A stretch of DNA of 51,611 bases from contig JARBTY010000006.1 in NCBI GenBank assembly GCA_029239935.1, forward strand, positions 1 to 51,611, read 5' to 3'. The notes below the pieces were generated by a model. That model was not told the DNA's origin. It saw nothing but the letters and a program-made list of their open reading frames with translations, and did no database searches. Shown here piece by piece: positions 1 through 9,899 of the stretch (within the stretch, counting starts at the first letter, position 1; each line of letters begins with the position of its first letter). The DNA comes from Clostridia bacterium. GTDB taxonomy: Bacteria > Bacillota_A > Clostridia > Lachnospirales > Cellulosilyticaceae. The translations under genes and the position numbers were made by a program.

Positions 1-689
1 GCTATAAAGTACCTATAAGAATAGGTGTTAATTCTGGTTCTTTTGAAAAAAGTATTTTGAATGAATATGGGGGCGTAAATGCTCTTGCTATGCTAGAAAG
101 TGCTAAAAGACATATACAAATTCTTGAAGAGCTAGAATTCTATGATATTGTCATATCTCTCAAAGCCTCACAAGTTCCTTTAGCGATAGATGCCTATCAT
201 ACTTTTGCATGCAATTACAATTATCCATTGCATGTGGGTATTACAGAAGCTGGAACCTTTTATAAGGGGACTGTTAAATCAGCCGTTGGACTTGGAGCCA
301 TATTATCTCAAGGAATTGGAGATACCCTAAGGGTTTCGCTGTCAGATGACCCTGTCAAAGAAATCGAATGTGCAAAATATGTACTACAATCCATGCAGCT
401 TAGAAAATTTGGAGTTGAGATTATATCATGCCCTACATGTGGCAGAACAGAGGTTGATTTGATTGAGCTTGCAAAACGGGTGGAAAACGCAACAAAATCT
501 ATCAAAAAAGATATTAAGATTGCTGTAATGGGCTGTATTGTCAATGGCCCAGGGGAGGCAAAAGAAGCGGACATAGGTGTTGCCGGCGGCAAAAATGAAG
601 GACTTATTTTTAAAAAAGGGCAAATTATAAAGAAGGTAAAGGAATCAGAGCTTTTTGAAACCCTGATGAAAGAAATAGAAAATATGTAA
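1..689 (+). CDS. ispG: 4-hydroxy-3-methylbut-2-en-1-yl diphosphate synthase, IspG (5' truncated)
   Basis: IspG performs the reductive ring opening of methylerythritol cyclodiphosphate in the MEP isoprenoid pathway, using one [4Fe-4S] cluster. The open frame already runs at base 3 (reading VPIRIGVNSGS), so the gene begins before the window and the TTG near base 57 is internal. The visible 3' part holds the C-terminal cluster domain: the CPTCGR pair around base 430 and the third cysteine in the GCIVNGPGEA signature around base 532. The stop lies 16 nt before polC, so the two genes are probably co-transcribed. Identification rests on these family signatures and is firm; only the N-terminal TIM-barrel start is missing. 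Confidence 0.95.
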   Translation, partial: YKVPIRIGVNSGSFEKSILNEYGGVNALAMLESAKRHIQILEELEFYDIVISLKASQVPLAIDAYHTFACNYNYPLHVGITEAGTFYKGTVKSAVGLGAILSQGIGDTLRVSLSDDPVKEIECAKYVLQSMQLRKFGVEIISCPTCGRTEVDLIELAKRVENATKSIKKDIKIAVMGCIVNGPGEAKEADIGVAGGKNEGLIFKKGQIIKKVKESELFETLMKEIENM

Positions 690-705
690 TAGGGGAGACG
701 GTACG

Positions 706-3700
706 ATGCATTCAAAAGAGGAAAAAAAGTGTTTTTCTCATGTTTTTTCGAAACTAAACCTTAACCCTGATTTAGAAAAATATTTTGGAGACTTTACAGT
801 TGAAAATATATTTATCAATCAATATGCTAAAGAAATAGAGATTTATTTGCAAGATTTTACTTTGGGCGATGAAAGTCTTATTAAAGACTTAGAAAAAGAA
901 ATTAAAAATAATTTACAGGGCATTCATAAGGTAAGTATCCACTGTATGAAAAAAATAGGTGAGAGCCTATCCGACGAAGAAAAAATAGAAAAGTTGAAAA
1001 AAGTGTGGCAGGAAGTATTAAAAAAATTAGGACATAAGACCCCTTTTTTAGAGGCAGTATTACTATATGCAAAATGGCACTTAAAAGAAGGGCGTATGAA
1101 TTTACAAGTGCCTCATTCCTATAAGGCTTATTTACAACGTATGAATTGTAAAGAAATATTAGAAGGCATTTTATATGATCATATAGGAAATATAGGGGTT
1201 TGTTTTGAGTACTGTGATGAAATAAAAGGTATTATTCCAAAAATCAACGAAGATGTTCATAAAATCACGGAGGCAAATATTGCTCAAATTACAACAAATT
1301 ATGAACGCAATCAAGAAATAAAACAAGAGGATACAGCGGCAGAACCCACGGATGTTATACTAGGGAAAACTGTCACGGGGGATATAACTTCTCTTTCACA
1401 ACTCCCTGAGAATGATGAAATCATTTGTGTAAAAGCAACGATTTTAAATATAGATATAAGAGAACTTAAAAATGAAAATGTTTTAGTCTCACTTGATATA
1501 ACGGATTATACCTACTCTATTACTACCAAATTCTTTATAAAAAAAGATAAGTGGGAAGTGGTTAAGGGACATATAAAAAAGGGGGCATCTCTTAAAATCA
1601 GAGGACTTCTTGAATATGATTCTTTTATCCAAGAAAGGATTATTAAGGCAAAAGATATTATTAAAATAGATGCCATAAAGACCATCAGACTTGATAAAAG
1701 TATTGAAAAACGTGTTGAATTACATGCTCATACACAGATGAGTAAGATGGATGCCACAGTTAATGTAGCGCAGCTTATTGAAAGGGCCGCCAAATGGGGG
1801 CACAAAGCCATAGCTATAACGGATCATGGGGTGGTACAAGCTTTTCCGGATGCAGCTACTGCAGGTAAAAAAAATAATATTAAAGTTATTTACGGCATAG
1901 AGGCCTATATTGTTGATGACTTAGGAGCTGTTGTACAAAATTCCAAGAACCAAAGCCTTAAGGACACTTATGTGGTATTTGATATTGAAACGACAGGTTT
2001 TACACCAGGTAAGGATCGCATAACAGAAATTGGGGCCGTTAAAATAGAAAACGGAGAAATAATAGCCCGCTATGCAACATTTGTTAATCCAGAGATAGGT
2101 ATTCCTTATCATATTACGGAGTTAACAGGTATTACAGATGAGATGGTTAAGCATGCACCTAAAATAGATGCAGTCATTCCAGAGTTTTTAGAGTTTGCAG
2201 GAGAGAGTATTCTTGTTGCGCATAATGCCTCATTTGATATAGGGTTTATTAATTATTTTGCCAGCAACATGAATCAATCAGTATCACACACTGTTGTGGA
2301 TACCCTTGGACTATCCAGGCTGCTTCTGCCACAACTTTCAAAGCACAAGTTAAATATTGTAGCAGAGCATTTAGAGATTGAACTTGAAAATCATCACAGA
2401 GCTGTTGATGATGCAACAGCGACAGCTAAAATTTTCATCAAATTTATAGAAAAGCTTGAAAGTCGAGAGATCAATACTTTAGATGAAGTGAATAGGTATG
2501 CTTCAAAAGAAATTGACATCAAGAAGTTAAAAACCTATCATGCTATTATTTTAGTTAAAACGCAGGAAGGGTTAGTCAATCTCTACAACTTAGTGACTAA
2601 ATCTCATATTGAATACTTTTTTAAAAAGCCTCTTATTCCCAAAAGTGTGTACAAGCAGTACAGTGAAGGACTTATTATTGGTTCGGCTTGTGAAGCAGGA
2701 GAGTTGTTTAAAGCGGTATTAGATAATCGGCCTAAGGAACAAATAGAGAGTATTATAGATTTTTATGACTATTTAGAGATTCAGCCTCTAGGAAATAATC
2801 AATTTTTATTAGACAAGGGTAAAGTGGAATCTCTAGAGCAGCTTAAAAACATTAATAGAAAAATAGTAGAGTTAGGAAAAGTACATCATAAAAGAGTAGT
2901 TGCCACAGGTGATATTCATTTTCTTGATCCAGAGGATGAAGTATATAGGCGTATTATTATGACAGGGCAAGGTTTTAATGATGCAGGGAATCAGCCCCCG
3001 CTCTATTTTCATACGACAGATGAATTTCTAAGAGAATTTGAATATTTAGGCAAAGAAACAGCTTATGAGGTCGTGATAGAAAGTCCTAATGCAATAGCGG
3101 ATAGTATAGGACATATCAAGCCTATTCCAGATGAGACATTTCCCCCTAAAATAGAGGGAGCAGATGAGGAATTGGTTCAAATTACAACCAGTAAAGCTAC
3201 TGAAATATATGGCGAGCCTCTACCGGCACCTGTCAAAGACAGGTTAGACAGGGAACTTAATTCCATTATTAAAAATGGCTTTGCGGTATTGTACATCATA
3301 GCCCAAAAATTAGTTTGGAAATCACTTGAAGATGGCTATTTGGTAGGCTCAAGGGGTTCGGTAGGATCTTCATTTGTAGCAACAATGGCAACTATTACAG
3401 AAGTTAACCCACTGCCACCGCATTATATATGTAAGCACTGTAAATATTCGGATTTTGACTCAGAAGAAGTGAAAAAGTTCGCCGGAGGATCAGGGTGTGA
3501 TATGCCCGATAAAACATGTCCTATATGCGGTCAAAACCTGATTAAAGAAGGTCATGATATTCCTTTTGAAACCTTCCTAGGATTTGACGGAGATAAAGAG
3601 CCTGATATCGACTTGAATTTTTCAGGCGAATACCAAGCAAGGGCTCATGCTTATACAGAAGAGTTATTTGGATCATCTCATGTATTTAAGGCGGGGACAA

Positions 3701-5022
3701 TTGGTACACTGGCAGAAAAAACTGCTTATGGATTTGTTCAAAAATATTTGGAAGAAAAAAATATAAAGGTACCCAAGGCAGAAATGGGTCGGCTCATTGG
3801 TGGATGTACAGGGATTAAACGTACGACTGGACAACATCCGGGAGGACTTATGGTTGTGCCAAGAGATAATAATATTCATAACTTTTGCCCAGTGCAAAGA
3901 CCTGCAAATGATATGAAATCCACAGTAACAACAACCCATTTTGACTACCACTCTATTAGCGGAAGGCTATTAAAATTAGATATATTAGGTCATGATGATC
4001 CAACAATTATACGAATGCTTGAAGATTTAACACAGCTCAATGCGACAACCATTCCGTTAGATGACCAGAAGGTTATGTCTTTGTTTACAGGCACAGAGGC
4101 ACTAGGTATTGCAAAAGAACAGATTAATAGCGAAGTAGGTTCCCTGGGAATTCCAGAGTTTGGGACTAAGTTTGTAAGACAGATGTTAGTAGATACTAAG
4201 CCAAAGACATTCTCTGAGCTTATCAGGATATCGGGACTTTCTCATGGAACGGATGTATGGCTCAATAATGCTCAGGAATTGGTCAGACAAAGAACAGCCA
4301 ACCTCTCCCAGGTTATATCCACACGAGATGATATCATGGTTTATCTTATTATTGAAGGGGTAGAAAAGAAAAATGCTTTCAAAATCATGGAATGTGTTAG
4401 GAAAGGTAAGGGTTTAACAGAAGAACAAGAGCAAGAGATGAAGAGCGCTGGTGTTAAAGAATGGTATATTGAATCTTGTAAAAAGATTAAATATATGTTT
4501 CCCAAAGCTCACGCAGCAGCCTATGTTATGATGGCTTTTAGAATTGCCTATTTTAAAGTTTATTATCCTGAAGCCTTTTATGCTGCTTATTTTTCCATAC
4601 GTGCAAAAGGTAATTTTGACTATGAAATCATGGGGTTAGGACCAGAGGTTTGCGTCAGGGCTATCAAAGACTTAGAACAAAGGCAGGTTTTATCTACAAA
4701 GGAAAAGGACACACTCACAGTGTTAGAACTTGTCAGAGAAATGTATGCAAGAGGTATCAAATTTAATAAGATTGATTTATATCAATCGGATGCAGAAAGA
4801 TTTATCATTCAAGAAGATGGGATTTTGCCGCCGTTCAATTCATTACAAGGATTAGGAGATACTGCTGCAAAAAATATTTTAGAAAAAAGGAAATACGGGG
4901 AATTTTTATCCGTTGAGCAATTTAGAAATGAGACTAAAGTAAGTACAACGATTATCGAGCTTATGAAAAAATATGACATCTTAAAAGGAATACCTGACAC
5001 AAGTCAGTTGACTTTGTTCTAG
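706..5022 (+). CDS. polC: DNA polymerase III subunit alpha, Gram-positive PolC type
   Basis: Replicative polymerase with built-in 3'-5' proofreading. Domains in order: an N-terminal region, an OB fold (about residues 225-320), a PHP domain split around the exonuclease (HAHTQMSKMDA near 340), a DnaQ-like exonuclease from about 423 (DIETTG, HNASFD and HRAVDDA carry its acidic residues), and the polymerase palm with PDIDLNF near 965. A CxxC...CxxC zinc site spans about 907-940 and helix-hairpin-helix sequence lies near the C-terminus. At 1438 aa it is full length. The ATG at 706 follows a GGGGAG ribosome binding site. It sits 16 nt after ispG, as in many Clostridia. No classical terminator follows. 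Confidence 0.98.
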   Translation: MHSKEEKKCFSHVFSKLNLNPDLEKYFGDFTVENIFINQYAKEIEIYLQDFTLGDESLIKDLEKEIKNNLQGIHKVSIHCMKKIGESLSDEEKIEKLKKVWQEVLKKLGHKTPFLEAVLLYAKWHLKEGRMNLQVPHSYKAYLQRMNCKEILEGILYDHIGNIGVCFEYCDEIKGIIPKINEDVHKITEANIAQITTNYERNQEIKQEDTAAEPTDVILGKTVTGDITSLSQLPENDEIICVKATILNIDIRELKNENVLVSLDITDYTYSITTKFFIKKDKWEVVKGHIKKGASLKIRGLLEYDSFIQERIIKAKDIIKIDAIKTIRLDKSIEKRVELHAHTQMSKMDATVNVAQLIERAAKWGHKAIAITDHGVVQAFPDAATAGKKNNIKVIYGIEAYIVDDLGAVVQNSKNQSLKDTYVVFDIETTGFTPGKDRITEIGAVKIENGEIIARYATFVNPEIGIPYHITELTGITDEMVKHAPKIDAVIPEFLEFAGESILVAHNASFDIGFINYFASNMNQSVSHTVVDTLGLSRLLLPQLSKHKLNIVAEHLEIELENHHRAVDDATATAKIFIKFIEKLESREINTLDEVNRYASKEIDIKKLKTYHAIILVKTQEGLVNLYNLVTKSHIEYFFKKPLIPKSVYKQYSEGLIIGSACEAGELFKAVLDNRPKEQIESIIDFYDYLEIQPLGNNQFLLDKGKVESLEQLKNINRKIVELGKVHHKRVVATGDIHFLDPEDEVYRRIIMTGQGFNDAGNQPPLYFHTTDEFLREFEYLGKETAYEVVIESPNAIADSIGHIKPIPDETFPPKIEGADEELVQITTSKATEIYGEPLPAPVKDRLDRELNSIIKNGFAVLYIIAQKLVWKSLEDGYLVGSRGSVGSSFVATMATITEVNPLPPHYICKHCKYSDFDSEEVKKFAGGSGCDMPDKTCPICGQNLIKEGHDIPFETFLGFDGDKEPDIDLNFSGEYQARAHAYTEELFGSSHVFKAGTIGTLAEKTAYGFVQKYLEEKNIKVPKAEMGRLIGGCTGIKRTTGQHPGGLMVVPRDNNIHNFCPVQRPANDMKSTVTTTHFDYHSISGRLLKLDILGHDDPTIIRMLEDLTQLNATTIPLDDQKVMSLFTGTEALGIAKEQINSEVGSLGIPEFGTKFVRQMLVDTKPKTFSELIRISGLSHGTDVWLNNAQELVRQRTANLSQVISTRDDIMVYLIIEGVEKKNAFKIMECVRKGKGLTEEQEQEMKSAGVKEWYIESCKKIKYMFPKAHAAAYVMMAFRIAYFKVYYPEAFYAAYFSIRAKGNFDYEIMGLGPEVCVRAIKDLEQRQVLSTKEKDTLTVLELVREMYARGIKFNKIDLYQSDAERFIIQEDGILPPFNSLQGLGDTAAKNILEKRKYGEFLSVEQFRNETKVSTTIIELMKKYDILKGIPDTSQLTLF

Positions 5023-5029
5023 TCTGGGG

Positions 5030-5058
5030 TTGATTTTTGAATCTAAAAGGAGTATAAT
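5030..5058 (+). promoter_or_regulatory. Promoter of the rimP-nusA-infB operon
   Basis: TTGATT at 5030-5035 and TATAAT at 5053-5058 are separated by 17 nt, a near-consensus vegetative promoter just after the polC stop. Initiation near 5065 would give a leader of about 110 nt before rimP containing the hairpin at 5084-5113. Confidence 0.7.
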
Positions 5059-5083
5059 TAATAATTATAAATTTAGAACTTGA

Positions 5084-5113
5084 AGAAAGAGTGGGTATAC
5101 ACCCACTCTTTCT
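5084..5113 (+). promoter_or_regulatory. Perfect 13-bp hairpin in the rimP operon leader
   Basis: AGAAAGAGTGGGT pairs perfectly with ACCCACTCTTTCT around a 4-nt loop (ATAC). The following bases, TATATTGCG, are not a U-run, so it is not a textbook intrinsic terminator. It lies downstream of a good promoter and about 65 nt before rimP, so it is inside the operon leader. It may act as an attenuator, a processing site or a transcript stabiliser, or it may be the weak end of polC transcription. Confidence 0.65.
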
Positions 5114-5177
5114 ATATTGCGAGCGTGTATATATAATAAAGTTTATGTCAAACTATATTATATGAAAGGATGAGGAT

Positions 5178-5639
5178 ATGAATAAGAAGCAAATTATTGA
5201 TAGTGTAACCTGTTATTTAGAACCTATTTTAGATGAAAATCAGTATGAGTTGGTGGATGTAGAATTTGTAAAAGAAGGACCTTCCTTTTATTTGAGGATA
5301 TATATTGATAAGGAAGGTGGCATTACTATTGAGGACTGCCGGAAGACAAGCCGGGCGATAGAAGAAGTTCTAGATGAAAAAGATCCCATAGAAACCCCTT
5401 ATATTTTAGAGGTGAGCTCTCCAGGACTGGATAGAATCTTGAAGAAAGATAAAGATTTTGAAAAATTTAAAGGTGCCATGGTAGATGTTAAACTTTATGA
5501 GGCTATAGATAAGAGAAAGCAATTTACAGCCAAACTGCTTGAGAAAACGTCAGAACACCTGTTAATAGAAGATGAGGGTGATAAAATAGAAATTCAAATG
5601 AAAAATGTAGCCGTTGTAAGGCTAGCTATTATGTTTTAG
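5178..5639 (+). CDS. rimP: Ribosome maturation factor RimP
   Basis: Cytoplasmic assembly factor for the 30S subunit. At 153 aa it has the usual length. The N-terminal half (LVDVEFVKEGPSFYLRI, then IDKEGGITIEDC) is the RimP alpha/beta domain, and the family signature LEVSSPGLDR is followed by the small SH3-like C-terminal domain. The ATG at 5178 follows AAAGGATGAGG. It is first in the classic rimP-nusA-ylxR-ylxQ-infB-rbfA order and about 60 nt ahead of nusA. The operon promoter at 5030-5058 and the hairpin at 5084-5113 lie upstream and may set expression of the whole unit. Confidence 0.95.
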   Translation: MNKKQIIDSVTCYLEPILDENQYELVDVEFVKEGPSFYLRIYIDKEGGITIEDCRKTSRAIEEVLDEKDPIETPYILEVSSPGLDRILKKDKDFEKFKGAMVDVKLYEAIDKRKQFTAKLLEKTSEHLLIEDEGDKIEIQMKNVAVVRLAIMF

Positions 5640-5651
5640 GAGAGCGTTCAC

Positions 5652-5675
5652 CTTAAGTAAAATGATTTATTTAAG
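5652..5675 (+). other. Small hairpin between rimP and nusA
   Basis: CTTAAGTAAA pairs with TTTATTTAAG (one G-U pair) around the loop ATGA. It occupies most of the 63-nt rimP-nusA gap and ends about 16 nt before the AGAGGAGG ribosome binding site of nusA. There is no U-run, so a processing or stability role is likelier than termination. It is AT-rich and could be fortuitous. Confidence 0.4.
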
Positions 5676-5702
5676 TGGATATAATTTTAGAGGAGGATTC
5701 AC

Positions 5703-6830
5703 ATGAATCAAGAGTTCATTACTGCAATTGACCAAATTGCAAAATCAAAAGGGATAAATAGAGATAAACTCATTGAGGCTATTAAGCAATCAATAGAAGT
5801 CGCATGTAAAAAGCATTTTGGCATTGGGGCTGGGGTCAAACAAAATATTAAAATCAATATTGATGATAAAACAGGTGATGTTAAGGTTTTTGCTTCTAAA
5901 AAGGTTGTAGAAGATGAAGAAGTAACTAATGCAGTACTAGAAATAGCACTGACAGAAGCACAGTTGATTAATCCTCTTATTAAGGTGGAGGATATTGTTG
6001 ATGTAGAGATTACCCCTAAAAACTTTGGACGTATTGCTGCTCAAAATGCTAAACAGGTTGTTATACAAAAGATTAAGGAAGCAGAGCGTCAGATGGTATA
6101 TGATGAATACAGTGTCAGATTAAATGATATTGTCAAAGGAAAAGTATTAAGAAAAGAAAAAAATGGGTATATCGTAGAATTGGATTTTACGGAAGCTTCC
6201 TTACCACTTACAGAAGCCATACCTACTGAAGATTTTGACGGACAGATGGAGCAAGGAAATGGCATAAGCGGGTACAAAGCTTTTTATTTGCTTAATGTAA
6301 AAGATTTTAATAAAAATGAAGGAAAAGCAGATACTAAGAATAAAAATGCTGGCGCACAAGTCATTGTTTCAAGAACACACCCAGAGCTTGTTAAAAGATT
6401 ATTTGAACAAGAGGTAGTAGAAATAAAAGAAGGAACAGTGGTTATTAAAAGTATAGCCAGAGAAGCTGGCTCACGCACCAAAATAGCTGTTCATTCAAAT
6501 GATCCATTAGTAGATCCCGTTGGAGCATGTGTGGGAGAAAAAGGCAAAAGGATTAATAACATCGTTCAAGAACTTAATGGTGAAAAAATAGATGTTGTAC
6601 GTTGGTGTGAAGATGCTAAGGAATTTATAAAAGAGGCCCTTAGTCCTGCAAAAGTATTGGAAGTAGAGCTTGTAGAAAATGGTGGAGAAAGAAATGCAAA
6701 AGTTCTAGTCCCAGTCAATATCCTTACACTTGCTATAGGAAAAGGCGGACAGAATGTAAGGCTTGCAGCTAAACTGACAGGATGGAAAATAGACATTAAG
6801 AGTATCCAGACAGACGAAGAAGAGGAGTGA
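5703..6830 (+). CDS. nusA: Transcription termination/antitermination factor NusA
   Basis: NusA binds RNA polymerase and nascent RNA and modulates pausing, termination and antitermination. At 375 aa it is the short firmicute form: N-terminal RNAP-binding domain (about 1-125), S1 domain (about 135-215, ending in the VSRTHPELVKRLF signature), KH1 with GEKG in GACVGEKGKRINNI, and KH2 with GKGG in AIGKGGQNVRLAA. It lacks the proteobacterial C-terminal acidic repeats. The S1 domain has a somewhat long Asn/Lys-rich loop (NKNEGKADTKNKNAG) before the SRTHP motif. The ATG at 5703 has a strong AGAGGAGG site. It is second gene of the rimP operon, 4 nt before ylxR. Confidence 0.97.
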   Translation: MNQEFITAIDQIAKSKGINRDKLIEAIKQSIEVACKKHFGIGAGVKQNIKINIDDKTGDVKVFASKKVVEDEEVTNAVLEIALTEAQLINPLIKVEDIVDVEITPKNFGRIAAQNAKQVVIQKIKEAERQMVYDEYSVRLNDIVKGKVLRKEKNGYIVELDFTEASLPLTEAIPTEDFDGQMEQGNGISGYKAFYLLNVKDFNKNEGKADTKNKNAGAQVIVSRTHPELVKRLFEQEVVEIKEGTVVIKSIAREAGSRTKIAVHSNDPLVDPVGACVGEKGKRINNIVQELNGEKIDVVRWCEDAKEFIKEALSPAKVLEVELVENGGERNAKVLVPVNILTLAIGKGGQNVRLAAKLTGWKIDIKSIQTDEEEE

Positions 6831-6834
6831 TGGT

Positions 6835-7110
6835 ATGAAACCAAGAAAGATTCCTTTGCGTAAATGTACTGGATGTAATGAAATGAAAAATAAGAAAGAA
6901 ATGATAAGGATTGTAAGAAGTAATGAGGGCCAATTTTCATTAGACTTTCACGGCAAGAAACCTGGCAGAGGTGCTTATGTTTGTAAAAATATTGAATGCC
7001 TCAATTTAGCGGAGAAAAACAAGGGATTAGAAAGGTCATTTAAGACAGTTGTAGATAAAGAAATATATAGCGAACTAAGAAAAGAGTTTAAGACCTATGA
7101 TGGAGAATAG
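6835..7110 (+). CDS. ylxR: YlxR family RNA-binding protein (DUF448)
   Basis: Small basic protein of 91 aa with the YlxR signature RKCTGCNEMKNKKEMIRIVR and GKKPGRGAYVC; the cysteines in CTGC and in the GAYVC...C segment are typical. Family members are nucleic-acid binding, and the Bacillus subtilis member has been reported to interact with RNase P. The gene starts 4 nt after nusA and overlaps ylxQ by 14 nt, so translation is coupled. Identification comes from motif and position. Its function in this organism is only inferred. Confidence 0.92.
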   Translation: MKPRKIPLRKCTGCNEMKNKKEMIRIVRSNEGQFSLDFHGKKPGRGAYVCKNIECLNLAEKNKGLERSFKTVVDKEIYSELRKEFKTYDGE

Positions 7111-7408
7111 AATTTATCAGATGATAGCCCTTTGTCAAAAAGCAAGAAAGCTTGTAGCAGGTGAATTTGCAGCTAAACAATCGGTTTTGCAAAAAATAGC
7201 TTTATTGGTAATTGTAGCAGAAGATGCTTCAGATAATACAAAAAAATTATTTAAAGACAAATGTTCTTATAGGAATATTCCTTGTGTAGAGTGGGGAACT
7301 AAAGAACAGCTTGGAAAAATTTTAGGAAAAGAAATGAGAGCGGTGATAAGTATAACAGATGGGAATTTTGCAGCTAAAATAAATGAAATGTTAAGCAGTA
7401 TCCAATAA
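7097..7408 (+). CDS. ylxQ: L7Ae/L30e/S12e/Gadd45 family RNA-binding protein (YlxQ)
   Basis: A 103-aa single-domain protein resembling the YlxQ branch of the L7Ae family, which binds kink-turn RNA. The conserved opening IALCQKARKLVAGEFA, then LLVIVAEDASDNTKKLF and CSYRNIPCVEWGTKEQLG, match that fold. Two successive ATGs (7097 and 7100) lie inside the 3' end of ylxR, so it is translationally coupled. infB follows after 18 nt. The role is likely in RNA or ribosome metabolism, inferred from family and operon. Confidence 0.9.
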   Translation: MMENRIYQMIALCQKARKLVAGEFAAKQSVLQKIALLVIVAEDASDNTKKLFKDKCSYRNIPCVEWGTKEQLGKILGKEMRAVISITDGNFAAKINEMLSSIQ

Positions 7409-7426
7409 ATACTTGGAGGTGGATTT

Positions 7427-9505
7427 ATGTCTAAAGTAAGAGTATATGAAGTAGCCAAGCAATTAGATATAAGTAGTAAAAATATAATGGATAAATTAAA
7501 GGAATATGGTGTTGAAGTACATAGCCATATGAGTACTTTAGAAGATAACGAAGTAGCATTAATCATGAATTATTACAAACAAGTCAATCAAAAGACAGAA
7601 AGTAAGCCGAAAGAAGTAACATCACAAAGTAATGCAAACAAAGCAATAGAAAAAAATCCTAATAAAGGGCATGGTGACATCATAGAAACGAAAAATAACA
7701 CTCCTCAACCCATCATAAAACAAGTAACTCCAATAGAGCCAGAAGTGCAAGAAATCAAAATCATTCAAGTACCCACAGCTATCGCTATCAAAGACTTAGC
7801 ACAAAAGCTAGAAGTCACTTCAACAGAAATTATTAAACGTTTGATGAAAAAAGGCAGAATTGTTTCAATTAATCAAGAGATAGATTTTGATTTAGCGGTA
7901 AAGGTTGCAGAAGAGTTCGACGTTTTAGTAGAAGCGGAAGAAGAAAGAGATTTAATGGAAGAAGTATTTGGTGAAGTGCAGGATGATGAAGAACAATTGG
8001 TTGAAAAACCGCCTGTGGTAGTTGTTATGGGACATGTAGACCATGGTAAAACTTCTTTACTGGATGCTATACGTTCAACAAGTGTAACAGCTAAAGAGGC
8101 TGGTGGTATCACCCAACATATCGGGGCATCATCTATTAGTTTAAATGGTAAAAAAATAACTTTTCTAGATACTCCTGGACATGAAGCTTTTACAGCAATG
8201 CGTATGAGAGGTGCACAAGTTACAGACATTGCCATTCTTGTAGTAGCGGCAGATGACGGGGTTATGCCTCAAACAATCGAAGCAATCAATCATGCCAAAG
8301 CAGCTAATGTACAAATTATCGTTGCCATGAATAAAATGGACAAACAAGGGGCAAACCCAGATAGAGTCAAACAAGAACTAGCCGATCAAGGACTTCTTGT
8401 AGAGGATTGGGGAGGAGACATCATATGTGTACCTGTATCAGCTATTAAAAGAGAAGGACTTGATACCCTATTAGAAATGGTATTGTTGGTGGCAGAAATG
8501 TCAGACCTTAAGGCAAATCCTAACAGAAAAGCAAGAGGAACGATTATAGAAGCACAGCTGGATAAAGGCAGAGGTCCAGTCGCTACAGTCCTTATACAAA
8601 GCGGTACACTAAAAATTGGAGATCCTATTGTTGCAGGAGCAGCTTATGGCAGGGTCAGGGCAATGGTAGATGATAAAGGAAGATCCGTGAAAAAGGCTGG
8701 TCCGTCTATGCCGGTAGAAATACTTGGGTTATCTGAAGTGCCAACTGCAGGAGATATGTTCTATGTATCAAATAGTGACAAACAGGCAAGACAAGTTGCT
8801 GAAAGAATTAAAGCGCAAGGAAGAGTGCATCTTATAGGACAAACACCACAGAAGGTTTCATTAGATGATTTGTTTACTCAAATTCAAGAAGGCAAAATGA
8901 AGGAATTAAATATTGTTATTAAGGCAGATGTTCAAGGATCTGTTGAAGCTGTTCGTCAAAGTCTTGAGCGCTTAAGTAATGATGAAGTTAGAATCAGAAC
9001 ACTTCATGGAGGGGTAGGAACCATCACGGAGTCAGATGTGATGTTAGCCTCTGCATCCGGAGCTATTATCATTGGATTTAACGTAAGACCTGAAGCGGCT
9101 ACAAAAGCTATTGCAGATGCAGAGCAAGTAGATATTAGATTGTATCGCGTCATCTATAATGCGATAGAAGATATTAAAGCGGCTATGAAAGGTATGTTGG
9201 ATCCAGAATATGTTGAAAAAGTCATTGGTCATGCAATGATTAGGCAAACTTTCAAAGTATCTGGTGTAGGAACAGTAGGTGGAGCCTACGTAACGGATGG
9301 AAAGATTGTCAGAAATTCAGGCGTACGTATCATACGTGACGGTATTGTTGTATATGAAGGGCATCTTACTTCACTTAAAAGGTTTAAAGACGATGCTAAA
9401 GAAGTCAATACAAATTATGAATGTGGTGTAATGTTTGAAAGATTTAATGATTTAAAAGAAAATGATATTGTAGAAGCCTTTGTTATGCAAGAGATTCCTA
9501 GATAA
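7427..9505 (+). CDS. infB: Translation initiation factor IF-2
   Basis: GTPase that places fMet-tRNA in the 30S initiation complex. The 692 residues comprise an IF2_N module at the very start ([18 protein letters not shown]), a short charged linker, a second IF2_N-like segment, the GTPase domain with [12 protein letters not shown] (G1), DTPGHEAF (G3) and NKMDKQ (G4), and then domains II-IV ending in the fMet-tRNA-binding C2 fold. The linker is short next to enteric IF-2, typical of Firmicutes. The ATG at 7427 has a TTGGAGGTGG ribosome binding site. It lies 18 nt after ylxQ and 34 nt before rbfA. Confidence 0.98.
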   Translation: MSKVRVYEVAKQLDISSKNIMDKLKEYGVEVHSHMSTLEDNEVALIMNYYKQVNQKTESKPKEVTSQSNANKAIEKNPNKGHGDIIETKNNTPQPIIKQVTPIEPEVQEIKIIQVPTAIAIKDLAQKLEVTSTEIIKRLMKKGRIVSINQEIDFDLAVKVAEEFDVLVEAEEERDLMEEVFGEVQDDEEQLVEKPPVVVVMGHVDHGKTSLLDAIRSTSVTAKEAGGITQHIGASSISLNGKKITFLDTPGHEAFTAMRMRGAQVTDIAILVVAADDGVMPQTIEAINHAKAANVQIIVAMNKMDKQGANPDRVKQELADQGLLVEDWGGDIICVPVSAIKREGLDTLLEMVLLVAEMSDLKANPNRKARGTIIEAQLDKGRGPVATVLIQSGTLKIGDPIVAGAAYGRVRAMVDDKGRSVKKAGPSMPVEILGLSEVPTAGDMFYVSNSDKQARQVAERIKAQGRVHLIGQTPQKVSLDDLFTQIQEGKMKELNIVIKADVQGSVEAVRQSLERLSNDEVRIRTLHGGVGTITESDVMLASASGAIIIGFNVRPEAATKAIADAEQVDIRLYRVIYNAIEDIKAAMKGMLDPEYVEKVIGHAMIRQTFKVSGVGTVGGAYVTDGKIVRNSGVRIIRDGIVVYEGHLTSLKRFKDDAKEVNTNYECGVMFERFNDLKENDIVEAFVMQEIPR

Positions 9506-9539
9506 CGAAGAGACACCTTTGAAAAGAGAGGGATAAAAT

Positions 9540-9899
9540 ATGTCAGCTCAAAGAATGACTAGAATTAATGAAGAAATTAAAAAAGAATTAGCGCAGCTTG
9601 TGAGTTATGAAATAAAAGACCCAAGAGTAAGTGATGCAATTGTTAGTATTGTTGCAGTAGAGACAACTAATGATCTTAAAACTTCAAAAGTATATATCAG
9701 TGTCTTACAGGGCAACAAAAAAGAAGATGTGATAAATGGACTTAATGCAGCTCATGGATTTCTTAGAAAAGAAGTTGCCAGAAGAATTAACCTCAGAAAT
9801 ACACCGGAGTTCATCTTTAAACTAGATGAATCGATAGAATATGGTATGCATATGTCAAAAATGATACAAGATGTGATGAAAGCCAGTGATAAAACATGA
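9540..9899 (+). CDS. rbfA: 30S ribosome-binding factor RbfA
   Basis: RbfA is a KH-like factor that promotes late maturation of the 30S subunit and 16S rRNA 5'-end processing. The 119-aa protein has the diagnostic start RMTRINEEIKKELAQL and the central IKDPRVSDAIVSIVAVETT and LKTSKVYISVL segments, ending in FKLDESIEYGMHMSKMI. The length is usual. The start at 9540 follows AGAGAGGG. Its stop overlaps the next gene in ATGA (9896-9899), implying coupled translation. Confidence 0.95.
   Translation: MSAQRMTRINEEIKKELAQLVSYEIKDPRVSDAIVSIVAVETTNDLKTSKVYISVLQGNKKEDVINGLNAAHGFLRKEVARRINLRNTPEFIFKLDESIEYGMHMSKMIQDVMKASDKT

Noticed and set aside
308..715. Minus-strand open frame of 135 codons opposite ispG
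   Set aside because: Fully opposite a gene with clear family signatures, low-complexity Ser/Phe-rich translation, no ribosome binding site.
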